This document shows, piece by piece, positions 8,643 through 16,672 of a stretch of 64,000 nt of DNA (positions are counted from its first letter, which is position 1; every line of letters begins with the position of its first letter). The position numbers and the translations under genes are program-made. The notes below the pieces were generated by a model that made no database searches, had not been told where the DNA came from, and saw nothing but the letters and a program-made list of their open reading frames with translations. This stretch comes from an uncultured Spirochaetaceae bacterium. GTDB taxonomy: Bacteria > Spirochaetota > Spirochaetia > Sphaerochaetales > Sphaerochaetaceae. Location of the stretch: contig CALXOL010000009.1 in NCBI GenBank assembly GCA_944390015.1, forward strand, positions 31,213-95,212, given 5' to 3'.

Positions 8643-9756
8643 CCAACCCGCCACCTCGGTAAATTTTCTCCAAATTGTGTCCTTCTCGAATTTCTTTTCC
8701 TCCAACTAGGTCAATATATGGTTTCAGTATTCCTTTCTTCATAATCAAATAGCAGTCGGGGCGGAGAATCTCATTGCCCATCAATGATGTATTATGAGTT
8801 GTGAATACCGCTTGCATTTTTGTATATGTTTTTAAAATCTCAATTATTTTCAAAGACAGCTCAAAATGGTAATAGGCATCAAATTCATCCATGAATAACA
8901 GCGATACTTCGTTGAACTTCTTCATCCAGAAAAAGAACAATTCAGCCGCACTGGTTCCGCTTGAGTAGGACTGATTGAATATCAGTTTTCCATTATCATG
9001 ATTTTCGATTATAATCTGTCTATTGTCAGGCAGAGTAGCTGTGCTGAGTTTCACATCAAGGCCACAGACATTGATAAGAAAATCATTATAATCCTTGATA
9101 AGTCCATTTCTGATGATCCAATCTTCAATTAGTGTAATACTATTGTCAAAGCCGATGAATGCGTTCTGCCTTATTGACCTGAACCACAGCATATGTGAGA
9201 CAAAATCCATGATGGATTTTATTGGAGAGTCGTTTTTCAATGCACTGTTATTTGCTATGTATCTAAGAACTGATAATTTCCCGTTAAGGTATGTGAAGTT
9301 AAGGTTTTCATTTATTAAATCTTTTGTATTCAACGTTGAGAAGTCGTTTTTTAAATAGTCGTAATCATATATTGCAATATCATTTACAATGAGTTTCTCT
9401 TTTAATAAGGAATTATCTGCTGCTTTAAAGTATTCAAATTTATAGTTATCTTTTCCATTCACAAATTCATAGGAAAAAGAAGCAGAAGATGTTTTTTTAT
9501 CGAGATTAAGAAAATTGCCATTGTTTGTAATTTCTGGATCAATAAATTTATCAGTAAGCAAAGGCACAATATTAAAAAGTGCAATTCCTAAATTGCTTTT
9601 TCCTGACCCATTAACTCCATATATTCCAAACTTTGTTATGATTCCGTCATCTACGCATTCAGTGCTGAATTTATAGTCATGCACGGCCGTGAAATCAAGA
9701 GTTACTGGATTTTTGAAATTACGGAAACCAAATACGGTAAACTTGGCAAGTTTCAT
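8635..9756 (-). CDS. AAA family ATPase (ABC/SMC-type head) of a two-gene defence-like module
   Basis: This 373-aa protein begins with an SMC/RecF-like strand (LAKFTVFGFRNFKNPVTLDF) and Walker A GVNGSGKS at 47-54. Near the C-terminus come a signature-like SSGTSAAE, Walker B LLFMDEFDAYYH and the His-switch TTHNTS. This is the layout of AAA_15/AAA_21 ATPases found in Abi, PARIS, Septu, Gabija and retron defence modules. AGGAGG lies just upstream of the ATG. The Toprim-like gene downstream overlaps it by 8 bases, so the two are co-translated. A nearly perfect inverted repeat sits about 50-80 bases upstream. The ATPase assignment is firm; its action as a sensor in phage defence is inferred from the family. 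Confidence 0.8.
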   Translation of the reverse strand: MKLAKFTVFGFRNFKNPVTLDFTAVHDYKFSTECVDDGIITKFGIYGVNGSGKSNLGIALFNIVPLLTDKFIDPEITNNGNFLNLDKKTSSASFSYEFVNGKDNYKFEYFKAADNSLLKEKLIVNDIAIYDYDYLKNDFSTLNTKDLINENLNFTYLNGKLSVLRYIANNSALKNDSPIKSIMDFVSHMLWFRSIRQNAFIGFDNSITLIEDWIIRNGLIKDYNDFLINVCGLDVKLSTATLPDNRQIIIENHDNGKLIFNQSYSSGTSAAELFFFWMKKFNEVSLLFMDEFDAYYHFELSLKIIEILKTYTKMQAVFTTHNTSLMGNEILRPDCYLIMKKGILKPYIDLVGGKEIREGHNLEKIYRGGGLDV

Positions 9757-9806
9757 TTTATTATCCTCCTATAATAAGAGTAAGTGTTATATTATTCTCT
9801 TGTCAA

Positions 9807-9835
9807 TAGTGTCCGTAACTTTATTACGGATACTA
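9807..9835. repeat. Inverted repeat upstream of the ATPase module
   Basis: Twelve-base arms TAGTGTCCGTAA (9807-9818) and TTACGGATACTA (9824-9835) are separated by five bases and differ from perfect symmetry at one position. It lies 51-79 bases upstream of the minus-strand ATPase start, next to TTGACA (minus strand, 9801-9806). It could be an operator or a transcribed hairpin. Confidence 0.6.
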
Positions 9836-10145
9836 TATGGGTGTCGTTTTTTACTGTTTTGCATTATACATCTCAAAAATATACTCTTCTCAGATATTGT
9901 GCTTTAAATTTAAATGTAAATATAGAGAACTAAAAAATGTTGATTTTAGAATTTTAAAAATAATTTTATATTTAATGTTTAGAATATTAAAATATTATTG
10001 CAATGCTTTTGAGGAATTTGCTTAGGATTTATTAATAGAGAATTTATATTTTTGCCAATATAATAGGGGTGTTTAGTAAATAACGATGGTTTTTCATATT
10101 CTAGGAAATCTTATCTAAATTGTATGCATGGGAGGTGCAAAAAAC
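9836..10145. other. AT-rich junction between accessory and core genes
   Basis: This very AT-rich spacer lies between the divergent ATPase and UPF0303 genes. A possible promoter for the plus-strand gene is TAGAGA (10036-10041), 17 bp, TATAAT (10059-10064). No other feature is recognised. It marks the edge of the accessory block. Confidence 0.45.
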
Positions 10146-10631
10146 ATGGATGTTGAGAGAATCTTGAATATTACGGAAGAACAGGAAAGGCTTCTGCGTT
10201 TTAAATACATTGATTTTGAGATAGTCAAAAGAATCTCGCTTAGTATTGCAGATTCTTTAGAGAAGAGGAAAGCCTCTGCTTATATTGAGGCGATTATTAA
10301 TGGAAATGTTGTATTTTCTCTTGCGCTTCCTGGTGCTAGCAGGAACAATGCGGAGTGGGTTAGAAGAAAGAGCAATCTTACCTCTAGATACTCTCAGAGT
10401 TCGCTCAGGGCATATCTATCCATGCAGAAGAATGGAAAGACCCTTGAAGGGTGTGGCATGGATGCCAGGGATTATGGACTTTCAGGCGGATCGTTCCCAA
10501 TTCTACTGGAGGGTGGGCTATGCATAGGCAGCATTACCGTCTCAGGAATGACTGAGAGTGAGGATCATCAGGCTGTGGTGGATGCCATCGCATTGGAGCT
10601 TGGCTTATCTGTCCCTTCTGTTTTATCTTGA
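10146..10631 (+). CDS. UPF0303 / heme-degrading-domain (GlcG/HbpS-like) protein
   Basis: This 161-aa protein has a GlcG/HbpS-like (DUF336) fold: LSIADSLEKRKASAYIEAIINGNVVFSLALPG, and GSFPILLEGGLCIGSITVSGM with EDHQAVVDAI near the C-terminus. The UPF0303 family is annotated as heme-degrading domain-containing, but its physiological role is poorly defined. ATG 10146 is preferred over 10128 because GGAGG at 10131-10135 is correctly spaced. It is followed at once by a LacI-type regulator whose -35 box overlaps this gene's stop codon. The neighbouring oxidoreductase suggests a small sugar or polyol metabolism context. This is a family-level call only. Confidence 0.75.
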   Translation: MDVERILNITEEQERLLRFKYIDFEIVKRISLSIADSLEKRKASAYIEAIINGNVVFSLALPGASRNNAEWVRRKSNLTSRYSQSSLRAYLSMQKNGKTLEGCGMDARDYGLSGGSFPILLEGGLCIGSITVSGMTESEDHQAVVDAIALELGLSVPSVLS

Positions 10632-10680
10632 CAGGTGGTGGTAAAGCGATATCATGGAAATTGTATTGCAACCGATTGCA
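10628..10680 (+). promoter_or_regulatory. Promoter and LacI-type operator of the regulator gene
   Basis: TTGACA (10628-10633), a 16-bp spacer and TATCAT (10650-10655) form a good promoter. The palindrome TGCAACCGATTGCA (10667-10680, arms TGCAA/TTGCA around a central CG) lies immediately downstream and has LacI/GalR-type operator symmetry. Autorepression by the next gene is the simplest reading. Confidence 0.65.
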
Positions 10681-10695
10681 TGAAAGGAGAGACTG

Positions 10696-11667
10696 GTGAC
10701 TATCTATGATATCGCAAAAGAGGCGGGAGTCTCGGCTGCCACCGTTTCAAGGGTGATAAACAACAGGCCTGGTATAAAAGAGAGTACGAGAGAGAAGGTT
10801 CGTTCCATATTGGAAGAACATAACTTCTCCGTCAGTGCTACAGCCAGGAGTCTTGTCAGCCAGAGCAGTATGATGATAGGTATCCTGATTTCGGATATAA
10901 GAAACCTTCATTATACTGAGGGTGCTTATATCATAGAAAAGCAGATGCTTAAAAGCGGTTACTGTTCAATCATAATGAATACCGGCACGGCAGGTAATGA
11001 GATGGCATCTGCTATAAAAACCCTCTCTCAGCGAAGGGTTGATGGTGTTGTTCTCATAGGATCTTCTTTTGCCAATGATGATGTGCGCTCTGCCATATGC
11101 TCATACATGAAAGATACTCCTTTTGTGATTGAGAACGGAAGAATCAATCTCGATAACGTCTCTGAGATCCTGGCGGATGATAAGAAAGGTGCCTACGATG
11201 CCGCATCTTATCTTCTTGGCAGAGGAAGAAGGCATCTAGCTTTCATAAACTCCAATAATACGCCATCGAATTCACTTAAAATAGAAGGCTTTCTTAGTGC
11301 GGTAGGGGATGATGGAATCCTTATTGATGGCGTTCCTGATAGCTATGACGGAGGTTATGAGGCCACTAGGGATCTACTTCAAAAGTACCCTGAGGTCGAT
11401 GGAATAATATATGCGGTAGACATTCTTGCAGTAGGGGGATCCAGGGCGATTCTTGATATGGGCAAAAAAATAGCCGAGGACATCTCCATATTCGGTTTCG
11501 ATAACAGCCCTTATGCAGAGCTTTCTAATCCGAAACTCAGCAGCATCGATTCAAGGCTTAACGCCCTCTCTCTTGCCTCTGCGGATGCACTGCTTTCATT
11601 AATTAGGGGGGAGAGTGTTGAAAAGAGCCAGGTCTTCCCCCCATCTCTTGTAATCAGGGAGACGTAA
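10696..11667 (+). CDS. LacI/GalR family transcriptional regulator
   Basis: This 323-aa LacI-family repressor has an N-terminal helix-turn-helix plus hinge (IYDIAKEAGVSAATVSRVIN, residues 3-22). The periplasmic-binding-like effector domain contains ILISDIRNLHY, DGVVLIGSS, the typical EILADDKKGAYDAASYLLGRGRRHLAFI, and C-terminal ISIFGFDNSPYAEL. It starts with GTG at 10696, preceded by AAAGGAGAG. The effector is probably a sugar but cannot be read from sequence. The operator-like palindrome directly upstream suggests autoregulation. Candidate targets are the UPF0303 gene, the convergent oxidoreductase and the outer-membrane operon that follows. Confidence 0.9.
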   Translation: MTIYDIAKEAGVSAATVSRVINNRPGIKESTREKVRSILEEHNFSVSATARSLVSQSSMMIGILISDIRNLHYTEGAYIIEKQMLKSGYCSIIMNTGTAGNEMASAIKTLSQRRVDGVVLIGSSFANDDVRSAICSYMKDTPFVIENGRINLDNVSEILADDKKGAYDAASYLLGRGRRHLAFINSNNTPSNSLKIEGFLSAVGDDGILIDGVPDSYDGGYEATRDLLQKYPEVDGIIYAVDILAVGGSRAILDMGKKIAEDISIFGFDNSPYAELSNPKLSSIDSRLNALSLASADALLSLIRGESVEKSQVFPPSLVIRET

Positions 11668-11668
11668 G

Positions 11669-12658
11669 TCAGCTCTCTTCGCTTCCAAGTCTGACTTTCC
11701 ATGAGGAGCGGAAGCTATCCATGATGGAGAGCACTTCAAGCGTTTTATCCCAGCTCATGCTCCTGCTCTCAATCCTGTTTTCTTTTATCGCCTCGACTGC
11801 TTCCATCAACTCGTATTCAAAACCTGTGGAGTGGTGGCTAAGGATATGCTCTTCCTTTTTATTGACCTCTCTTCCATTGAAGGTGAATACCTCAACTTTC
11901 GATGGATTATTCACATTGTCAACCTCAATCCTGCCATTGGTGCCGTATATGATTCCCCTTCTGTCGGAGAGGGTGGTCCCATCGGCAAAGAGGCTTATCA
12001 TGACACCGTTCTCATCCACCATGTTCATTGTCTCTTTGATGTCTGCACCATAGGCGTTCTTTACGCATATCCCGCTCTGCTGTATTATGCGGCTGTCCTT
12101 TGTGGCCATCAAGGCGAAGTTGATCGGATATACTGATATGTCGAGCATTACGCCTCCTCCAAGCTCGGGCCTCTCTATTCTTGGTTTAGTGCTGATCGTA
12201 TAGCCTAGATTCGCACTGATTGTTGTTACCTTTCCAATCGTGTTGCTGTCGATGATGGAGTCAATGAGATCTCTTACCGGCATGTATCTCGTCCAGATCG
12301 CTTCTGCTGCGAAGAGATTCTTCTTCTTTGCCAGTGCAAAGACCTCTTCGGCTTCTTTTCTGTTTACTGTGAATGATTTTTCGCATAATACGGGTTTCCC
12401 AGCATTTAATGCTGCCATCATATGCTCTTTATGAAGGCTCGTGATCGTTGCGATGTAAACAAGATTAACATTGCTGTCGGCCAGGAGCTCCTCATAGCTT
12501 CCATAGCTTTTTTCCGCATTCCAGACCGCTTTAAAATTATCAGCCTTCTCTTTTTCTCTTGCGGCAACCGCATAGAGCCTTACACCTTCGGTATCATTTA
12601 CCGTTTTCGCCATTGTCGCCGCTATATTCCCGCAGCCGAGGATTCCTATATTGAACAT
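11669..12658 (-). CDS. Gfo/Idh/MocA family oxidoreductase
   Basis: This 329-aa NAD(P)-dependent dehydrogenase has an N-terminal Rossmann fold (GILGCGNIAATMA, residues 4-16), YIATITSLHKEHMMAAL, and CEKSFTVN in place of the common CEKP. The C-terminal substrate domain contains GGGVMLDISVYPI near 165-178, where the catalytic Asp normally lies (D173-type position). Such enzymes act on sugars, inositols or related polyols; the substrate is unknown. It is convergent with the LacI gene, with a one-base gap between stop codons. Its start has no RBS but a -35/-10 promoter ending six bases before the ATG. Confidence 0.88.
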   Translation of the reverse strand: MFNIGILGCGNIAATMAKTVNDTEGVRLYAVAAREKEKADNFKAVWNAEKSYGSYEELLADSNVNLVYIATITSLHKEHMMAALNAGKPVLCEKSFTVNRKEAEEVFALAKKKNLFAAEAIWTRYMPVRDLIDSIIDSNTIGKVTTISANLGYTISTKPRIERPELGGGVMLDISVYPINFALMATKDSRIIQQSGICVKNAYGADIKETMNMVDENGVMISLFADGTTLSDRRGIIYGTNGRIEVDNVNNPSKVEVFTFNGREVNKKEEHILSHHSTGFEYELMEAVEAIKENRIESRSMSWDKTLEVLSIMDSFRSSWKVRLGSEES

Positions 12659-12664
12659 GAGTTA

Positions 12665-12692
12665 ATTTTAATATTTTTTCCGTAGTGTTCAA
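12665..12692 (-). promoter_or_regulatory. Promoter ending six bases before the oxidoreductase ATG
   Basis: On the minus strand TTGAAC (12692-12687), a 16-bp spacer and TAAAAT (12670-12665) are followed by six bases and the ATG at 12658. There is no Shine-Dalgarno sequence. A leaderless transcript is predicted. Confidence 0.6.
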
Positions 12693-12759
12693 TAGTTTTA
12701 TTTCGGGAAAAAGATGGCGGAAGCCAGATAGCATAAATCTTTGCCCCAAGAGATGATAA

Positions 12760-12789
12760 TTGACTATGTTTATACTAATATGATATAAG
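12760..12789 (+). promoter_or_regulatory. Promoter of the outer-membrane protein operon
   Basis: TTGACT (12760-12765), an 18-bp spacer and TATAAG (12784-12789) lie 35 bases before the ATG at 12825, which has an AGGA-type RBS. Confidence 0.5.
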
Positions 12790-12824
12790 AACTTTTAGCC
12801 TAGGGGTAAGATGAAGAGATAGGA

Positions 12825-14084
12825 ATGAGAAAAATATTTATTGTTCTTTGTTTTTTAATTCTTTCTTTATCTTTATTATGTGCAGAGGATTATGAGGAGC
12901 CAATCACCCTTAGGACCGAGATAAACGGGGTAAGCGGCTATCCAGATTTCGGTTTTGGACTCTTTCCTGTAGCTACAAGTTTCCAGTATTTCCGTTCTGA
13001 TTTGAACATATTTGATGGCGCTCAATTCGATTCCAAGATTTATTTCTATCTCACATACGGTTTTTCATCCGTCAATGATAGCGGAAGAGAGTGGGATACC
13101 GGGCGTCCGAGTTGGAACATGACCAAGTGGGAGCAGAACAATATCAATGAAGAGGCAGGTTATAATAAGTTTGCAACCGGCAGAGCGTTTCGCCAGTATG
13201 GTGCATTCGAGATCTGGTTCGGCCAGCCGTTCTTTGAAAACCCTGTAGAAGGGGCGGACAGGAAAAACCTTTTTGAGTTCCGTGTGGGTCTTAACGTACG
13301 CTATACGGCTACGACCGAGAGCCTGAGCCTTGGTGCGGGTGAAAATCCGACATTCGTTGGCATTGATGGGAATCCTACTGGAATTTTCGCCCACAGCACC
13401 CCTGATAACCCTATTATCGCATACCCATGGCTGAATGGGGACCGACGTGTTCTCTCCACATACCTCTATGCCTCCCTTTATTTCTATCCATATAGGAAGG
13501 TGAGGGAGAGCGTGCAGGATGGTGTATACGGTTATCTGACATTCGAGTATAGTCCTGCTTGGTTCTTTAACAAATTCAGCCCCTCTGGCTATGTCGCCTC
13601 GGATTATTATAGATTCTACGCATATCTTGAAGAGAAGCTCGTCCTGATGGAGGAGAAGCAGGATAACGGATGGAACTGGCTATCAATCTATTTTGGACAC
13701 AGTAATACGTTCAATCATGTTGGGGGCGATGTCGTTCCTTATTACAAGATTCCGTCAAATTATCTTGCAAACCAGATCTCAGACAGGTTCTGGCTTCATT
13801 TCATGGGGCCTAACTTCATAACCTCAGACTGTTTCTCTTATGTTGAGCTGTCTCTAAATAACAACCTGTATTTCGGTGGAACCGTTAATTCAACAGAGCC
13901 TTATGAGGGCATCTCCTATTCCGGTTCATTGGATCTGAAGCTGCATCTAAGGCTCTTTGGCTTCATACGCTTTGAGTACTCATGTTCATATGCTTTCGCA
14001 CGTGGAATAAATGCTTCTGATGATAGCGCCGCATATCCCAGATGGTCGCAGGGTGCGACACTGAATTTCTACGTTTCGATATAG
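12825..14084 (+). CDS. Exported beta-barrel protein (outer membrane), 1st of four
   Basis: This 419-aa protein begins with a signal peptide (MRKIFIVLCFLILSLSLLCAED, cleavage likely near residue 20). The rest is rich in alternating aromatic/hydrophobic strands (KIYFYLTYGFSS, LYASLYFYPYR, DLKLHLRLFGFIRFEYS). It ends in a strand terminating TLNFYVSI, typical of an outer-membrane barrel. No enzymatic motif is seen. It starts a run of four signal-peptide genes at intervals of 9, 3 and -4 bases, surely one transcript. The second protein resembles it in layout (e.g. HFMGPNFITSDCFSYVELSL here, LTLFGPQFFAEDVYPYVSAFF there), so the pair probably arose by duplication. The function (porin, adhesin or structural) is unknown. 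Confidence 0.75.
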   Translation: MRKIFIVLCFLILSLSLLCAEDYEEPITLRTEINGVSGYPDFGFGLFPVATSFQYFRSDLNIFDGAQFDSKIYFYLTYGFSSVNDSGREWDTGRPSWNMTKWEQNNINEEAGYNKFATGRAFRQYGAFEIWFGQPFFENPVEGADRKNLFEFRVGLNVRYTATTESLSLGAGENPTFVGIDGNPTGIFAHSTPDNPIIAYPWLNGDRRVLSTYLYASLYFYPYRKVRESVQDGVYGYLTFEYSPAWFFNKFSPSGYVASDYYRFYAYLEEKLVLMEEKQDNGWNWLSIYFGHSNTFNHVGGDVVPYYKIPSNYLANQISDRFWLHFMGPNFITSDCFSYVELSLNNNLYFGGTVNSTEPYEGISYSGSLDLKLHLRLFGFIRFEYSCSYAFARGINASDDSAAYPRWSQGATLNFYVSI

Positions 14085-14093
14085 GAGGGTGGG

Positions 14094-15266
14094 GTGAAAA
14101 GGTTTTTTTTAATTCTGATTCTTATTTCTTCTCTTATACTTCCTATATACAGCATTGGATTCGGCTATCATGTGTTTAAGGTACGCACGGCTCCTGAGTT
14201 CAGTATGAACGGGTGGCGTTTCCCCACATCCGTGGTATACCAGTTCAATTTCCCCGTTCCAGATTTCATCCCGGAAAGCTCGACATCTTTTGCCTTCCGC
14301 CTCGATAACGGACTGGATTACAGAACGCTCAGGCAGAATCCTGAAACCGGTAATATATTGTCAAAAGAAGATAAGGATTATCCCGTACGGGACTATATGA
14401 GCCTTTTTGATGAGTTCAGTCTGATCTTCAGCCAGGGCTTTGCCCATTGGAGCGTCACAGATACCGATATCCTGACACTCTATATCTCTGCAGGTGGAAG
14501 ATTTGAGAACGCATATGAGAGTACATCATATTTCTCGGATCCAGAGCATAGGGATGGCGTGTTCCATAAGGTGGAAGGGGATAAAATCGTAAATAGGGGG
14601 CCTTTCGGCTCTGGATTTTTAAAAGGAACTCCTGAGCTTTCTGGATCACGGTCCGTATTCGATATCTCCATAGAGGCAGGATTCGATGTCAATCTCATGT
14701 ACGATGATGTGACGACAAAGAACGGAATAAAGCTTTCATCAAAGCTGAGATACAGCCCCAAAGAGATTAACTTCTTCACAGATACCTCCGATTATCTTCT
14801 CTTTAAGAGCTGTGCGGATCTTGCATGGACGCTCTTTACCCTTCCATTCGTAGATGATCTCTCATCGCTTAGCATGATGCTGACGAATTCAACTACCTAT
14901 CGTTATCTTGAGGGGGAGCGCATACCGTATTACGTGCAGGGTGGTGATATCTGGGAAGCAAAAGCCTTGCCGAGGGAGCATGTTATTACAAGCAGTTTCG
15001 CCCTTACGCTTTTTGGTCCACAGTTTTTTGCCGAGGATGTATATCCGTACGTTTCTGCCTTCTTTGATCTCGCATATGGGTGGGGCGGGGTTTTGAATTC
15101 TGATGAGATAAGAGTGGGAGATTTCTCTGCAAGCTATGGCATACGGACCCAGATGGTTCTTTTTAATGTCGCCAGAGTATATTATGATTTAGGTGTCGTA
15201 GCCTCCGATGGAAATCTCGGAGAGGTTGATATAGTTCAGCGATTCGGTTTCGCTGTGGGGATTTAA
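14094..15266 (+). CDS. Exported beta-barrel protein (outer membrane), 2nd of four
   Basis: This 390-aa protein starts with GTG after AGGAGGGTGG. The signal peptide is KRFFLILILISSLILPIYS. A beta-rich mature region follows, with Tyr/Phe-rich strands and a final strand ending VQRFGFAVGI. It shares segment order with the preceding protein, including GPQFFAEDVYPYVSAFFDLAYGWGGVLNS against GPNFITSDCFSYVELSL.LYFGGTVNS. That supports paralogy, though overall similarity looks low. It lies nine bases after gene one and three before gene three. Outer-membrane location is predicted; the substrate is unknown. Confidence 0.75.
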   Translation: MKRFFLILILISSLILPIYSIGFGYHVFKVRTAPEFSMNGWRFPTSVVYQFNFPVPDFIPESSTSFAFRLDNGLDYRTLRQNPETGNILSKEDKDYPVRDYMSLFDEFSLIFSQGFAHWSVTDTDILTLYISAGGRFENAYESTSYFSDPEHRDGVFHKVEGDKIVNRGPFGSGFLKGTPELSGSRSVFDISIEAGFDVNLMYDDVTTKNGIKLSSKLRYSPKEINFFTDTSDYLLFKSCADLAWTLFTLPFVDDLSSLSMMLTNSTTYRYLEGERIPYYVQGGDIWEAKALPREHVITSSFALTLFGPQFFAEDVYPYVSAFFDLAYGWGGVLNSDEIRVGDFSASYGIRTQMVLFNVARVYYDLGVVASDGNLGEVDIVQRFGFAVGI

Positions 15267-15269
15267 CGG

Positions 15270-15959
15270 ATGAAGAGATTTGTTGTTTTTATATGCATAC
15301 TGCTTTCTCTTTCCTCACTTCTTTTTTCTGCTGAGGTGAGTTTTGATTTCCTTGCATTCAGAAGCAGCGAGAGCAACATCTACTCAAATCCATTACCGAT
15401 GAACGGGAGCAACAGCTACTTACAGTACCTGGTGGAGCATCCGTTCCTCGATAGAACCGATTATGGTGCGAAATTGAACGTGAACCTTTTCTTTGTACCA
15501 GCATCAAGAGCCGGGCTCTCATTCTCTTTTGCGTACGGGGTTGTTGCAAAGGCGACTGAGCATGTGCCCGTCGTCAAGGGGGAAGGGGATTTTAATTCTT
15601 CTACTCCTGTGGATTGGGAATATGAAGAGAGGGACGCATACCCTGATCAGATAGATAAGATATCTTTCTCGATAGGCCCTGTTTTCCGTTTTAATTACTC
15701 AGTAGTTGAATTAGGTGGAGCTGTGCGTTTTGCCATCTCCTCATTCGATTATTTTGAGACTTTCACGGTCGGTTTGGAACTGCAGCCTTATATAAGGGCA
15801 TATTTCAAGCCATGGGTATATGCGAGTGCGGGACTCTCATTTACAGCGCACCTCTTCCATTTCATAAAAGATGAGTCAATGCTTTATGAGCCGAATTATA
15901 CGTTCGTATCATTAACTCCTTTCATCGGCTTTGGCTTTAGATTCGGGGGAGTGCAATGA
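15270..15959 (+). CDS. Exported beta-barrel protein, 3rd of four
   Basis: This 229-aa protein has a clear signal peptide (MKRFVVFICILLSLSSLLFSAEV, cleavage after about residue 21). It has about eight predicted beta strands, ending SLTPFIGFGFRFGGVQ, which suggests a small barrel of the OmpA/OmpX type with no globular partner domain. It overlaps the fourth gene by four bases (ATGA), which points to coupled translation. No motif indicates a specific activity. Confidence 0.72.
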   Translation: MKRFVVFICILLSLSSLLFSAEVSFDFLAFRSSESNIYSNPLPMNGSNSYLQYLVEHPFLDRTDYGAKLNVNLFFVPASRAGLSFSFAYGVVAKATEHVPVVKGEGDFNSSTPVDWEYEERDAYPDQIDKISFSIGPVFRFNYSVVELGGAVRFAISSFDYFETFTVGLELQPYIRAYFKPWVYASAGLSFTAHLFHFIKDESMLYEPNYTFVSLTPFIGFGFRFGGVQ

Positions 15960-16606
15960 GAAGAGTGCTCTTTTTCTTCCTCTTTGTATTATCTCTTTCT
16001 TTTCTGGGTGCGGTGCCGATGGAGTTCTATCTTGGCGGAAGATTCATAGCAGAGCGTGATTTCATCTCAAAAGAGACGGGCGGCAGCTTTCCTACGATGA
16101 ACAGCAATCCTGAGTATTATGTTGGAAACATCAGTCGCCTCGGTGGAGGCATTGAGATGACATATTTCCCGTATGCACCGATTAAACTTGGACTTACCGC
16201 CGGCTATCAGATGCTCTTTCCGATAGGATACCAGCTGGTCAGTGTATCAACAGGGGAAAGCGGCGATGTTAAGACATATGTGAACTATTCGTATTTTGCA
16301 AAGCATAATATCACGCTTGCCCTGGCATATTCTCTTATGACAGCAGAGAGCGTCGGGCTTTATGCGGATGCAGGTGCCTTATTCGTCATCCATACGATTC
16401 CAGATGTAAGCAGACCCAACAATAAGGGTGATGTGAACTACTCATCTTTCTCTGAGTACGGTGTGTATGGGGATCTCGGGGTGCTTCTCATTCACGATGA
16501 TGCGTATTATAAGATCGGAGCACGTTTCCAAGGGCTGCTTAGCCACGAAAGTCCTGGGATATCGGCGGCAATAACTGTCTCCGGCGGTTATCGTTTCGCT
16601 TTCTAG
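15956..16606 (+). CDS. Exported beta-barrel protein, 4th of four
   Basis: This 216-aa protein starts at the ATGA overlap with the third gene. The signal peptide is MRRVLFFFLFVLSLSFLGAVP. The mature part reads as strands separated by Gly/Asp/Ser turns (MEFYLGGRFIAERD, IKLGLTAGYQML, HNITLALAYSLM, SVGLYADAGALFVI) and ends in Phe (SGGYRFAF), the usual C-terminal signature of outer-membrane barrels. Size and pattern match gene three, so genes three and four form a second paralogous pair. The function is unknown. Confidence 0.72.
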   Translation: MRRVLFFFLFVLSLSFLGAVPMEFYLGGRFIAERDFISKETGGSFPTMNSNPEYYVGNISRLGGGIEMTYFPYAPIKLGLTAGYQMLFPIGYQLVSVSTGESGDVKTYVNYSYFAKHNITLALAYSLMTAESVGLYADAGALFVIHTIPDVSRPNNKGDVNYSSFSEYGVYGDLGVLLIHDDAYYKIGARFQGLLSHESPGISAAITVSGGYRFAF

Positions 16607-16616
16607 TGCCATATAG

Positions 16617-16645
16617 TTCACATTTTTCCTATTCCGTCTTATCTT
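16617..16645 (+). promoter_or_regulatory. Promoter of the MATE-buk operon
   Basis: TTCACA (16617-16622), a 17-bp spacer and TATCTT (16640-16645) precede the MATE gene, whose RBS GGGAGGA lies at about 16664-16670. Confidence 0.5.
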
Positions 16646-16672
16646 ATGATTTGGTTTAGATTGGGAGGATGA

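Noticed and set aside
1..10100. Prophage
   Set aside because: No capsid, terminase, portal, tail, integrase or lysis gene is visible; the block consists of defence-like and AAA-like genes only.
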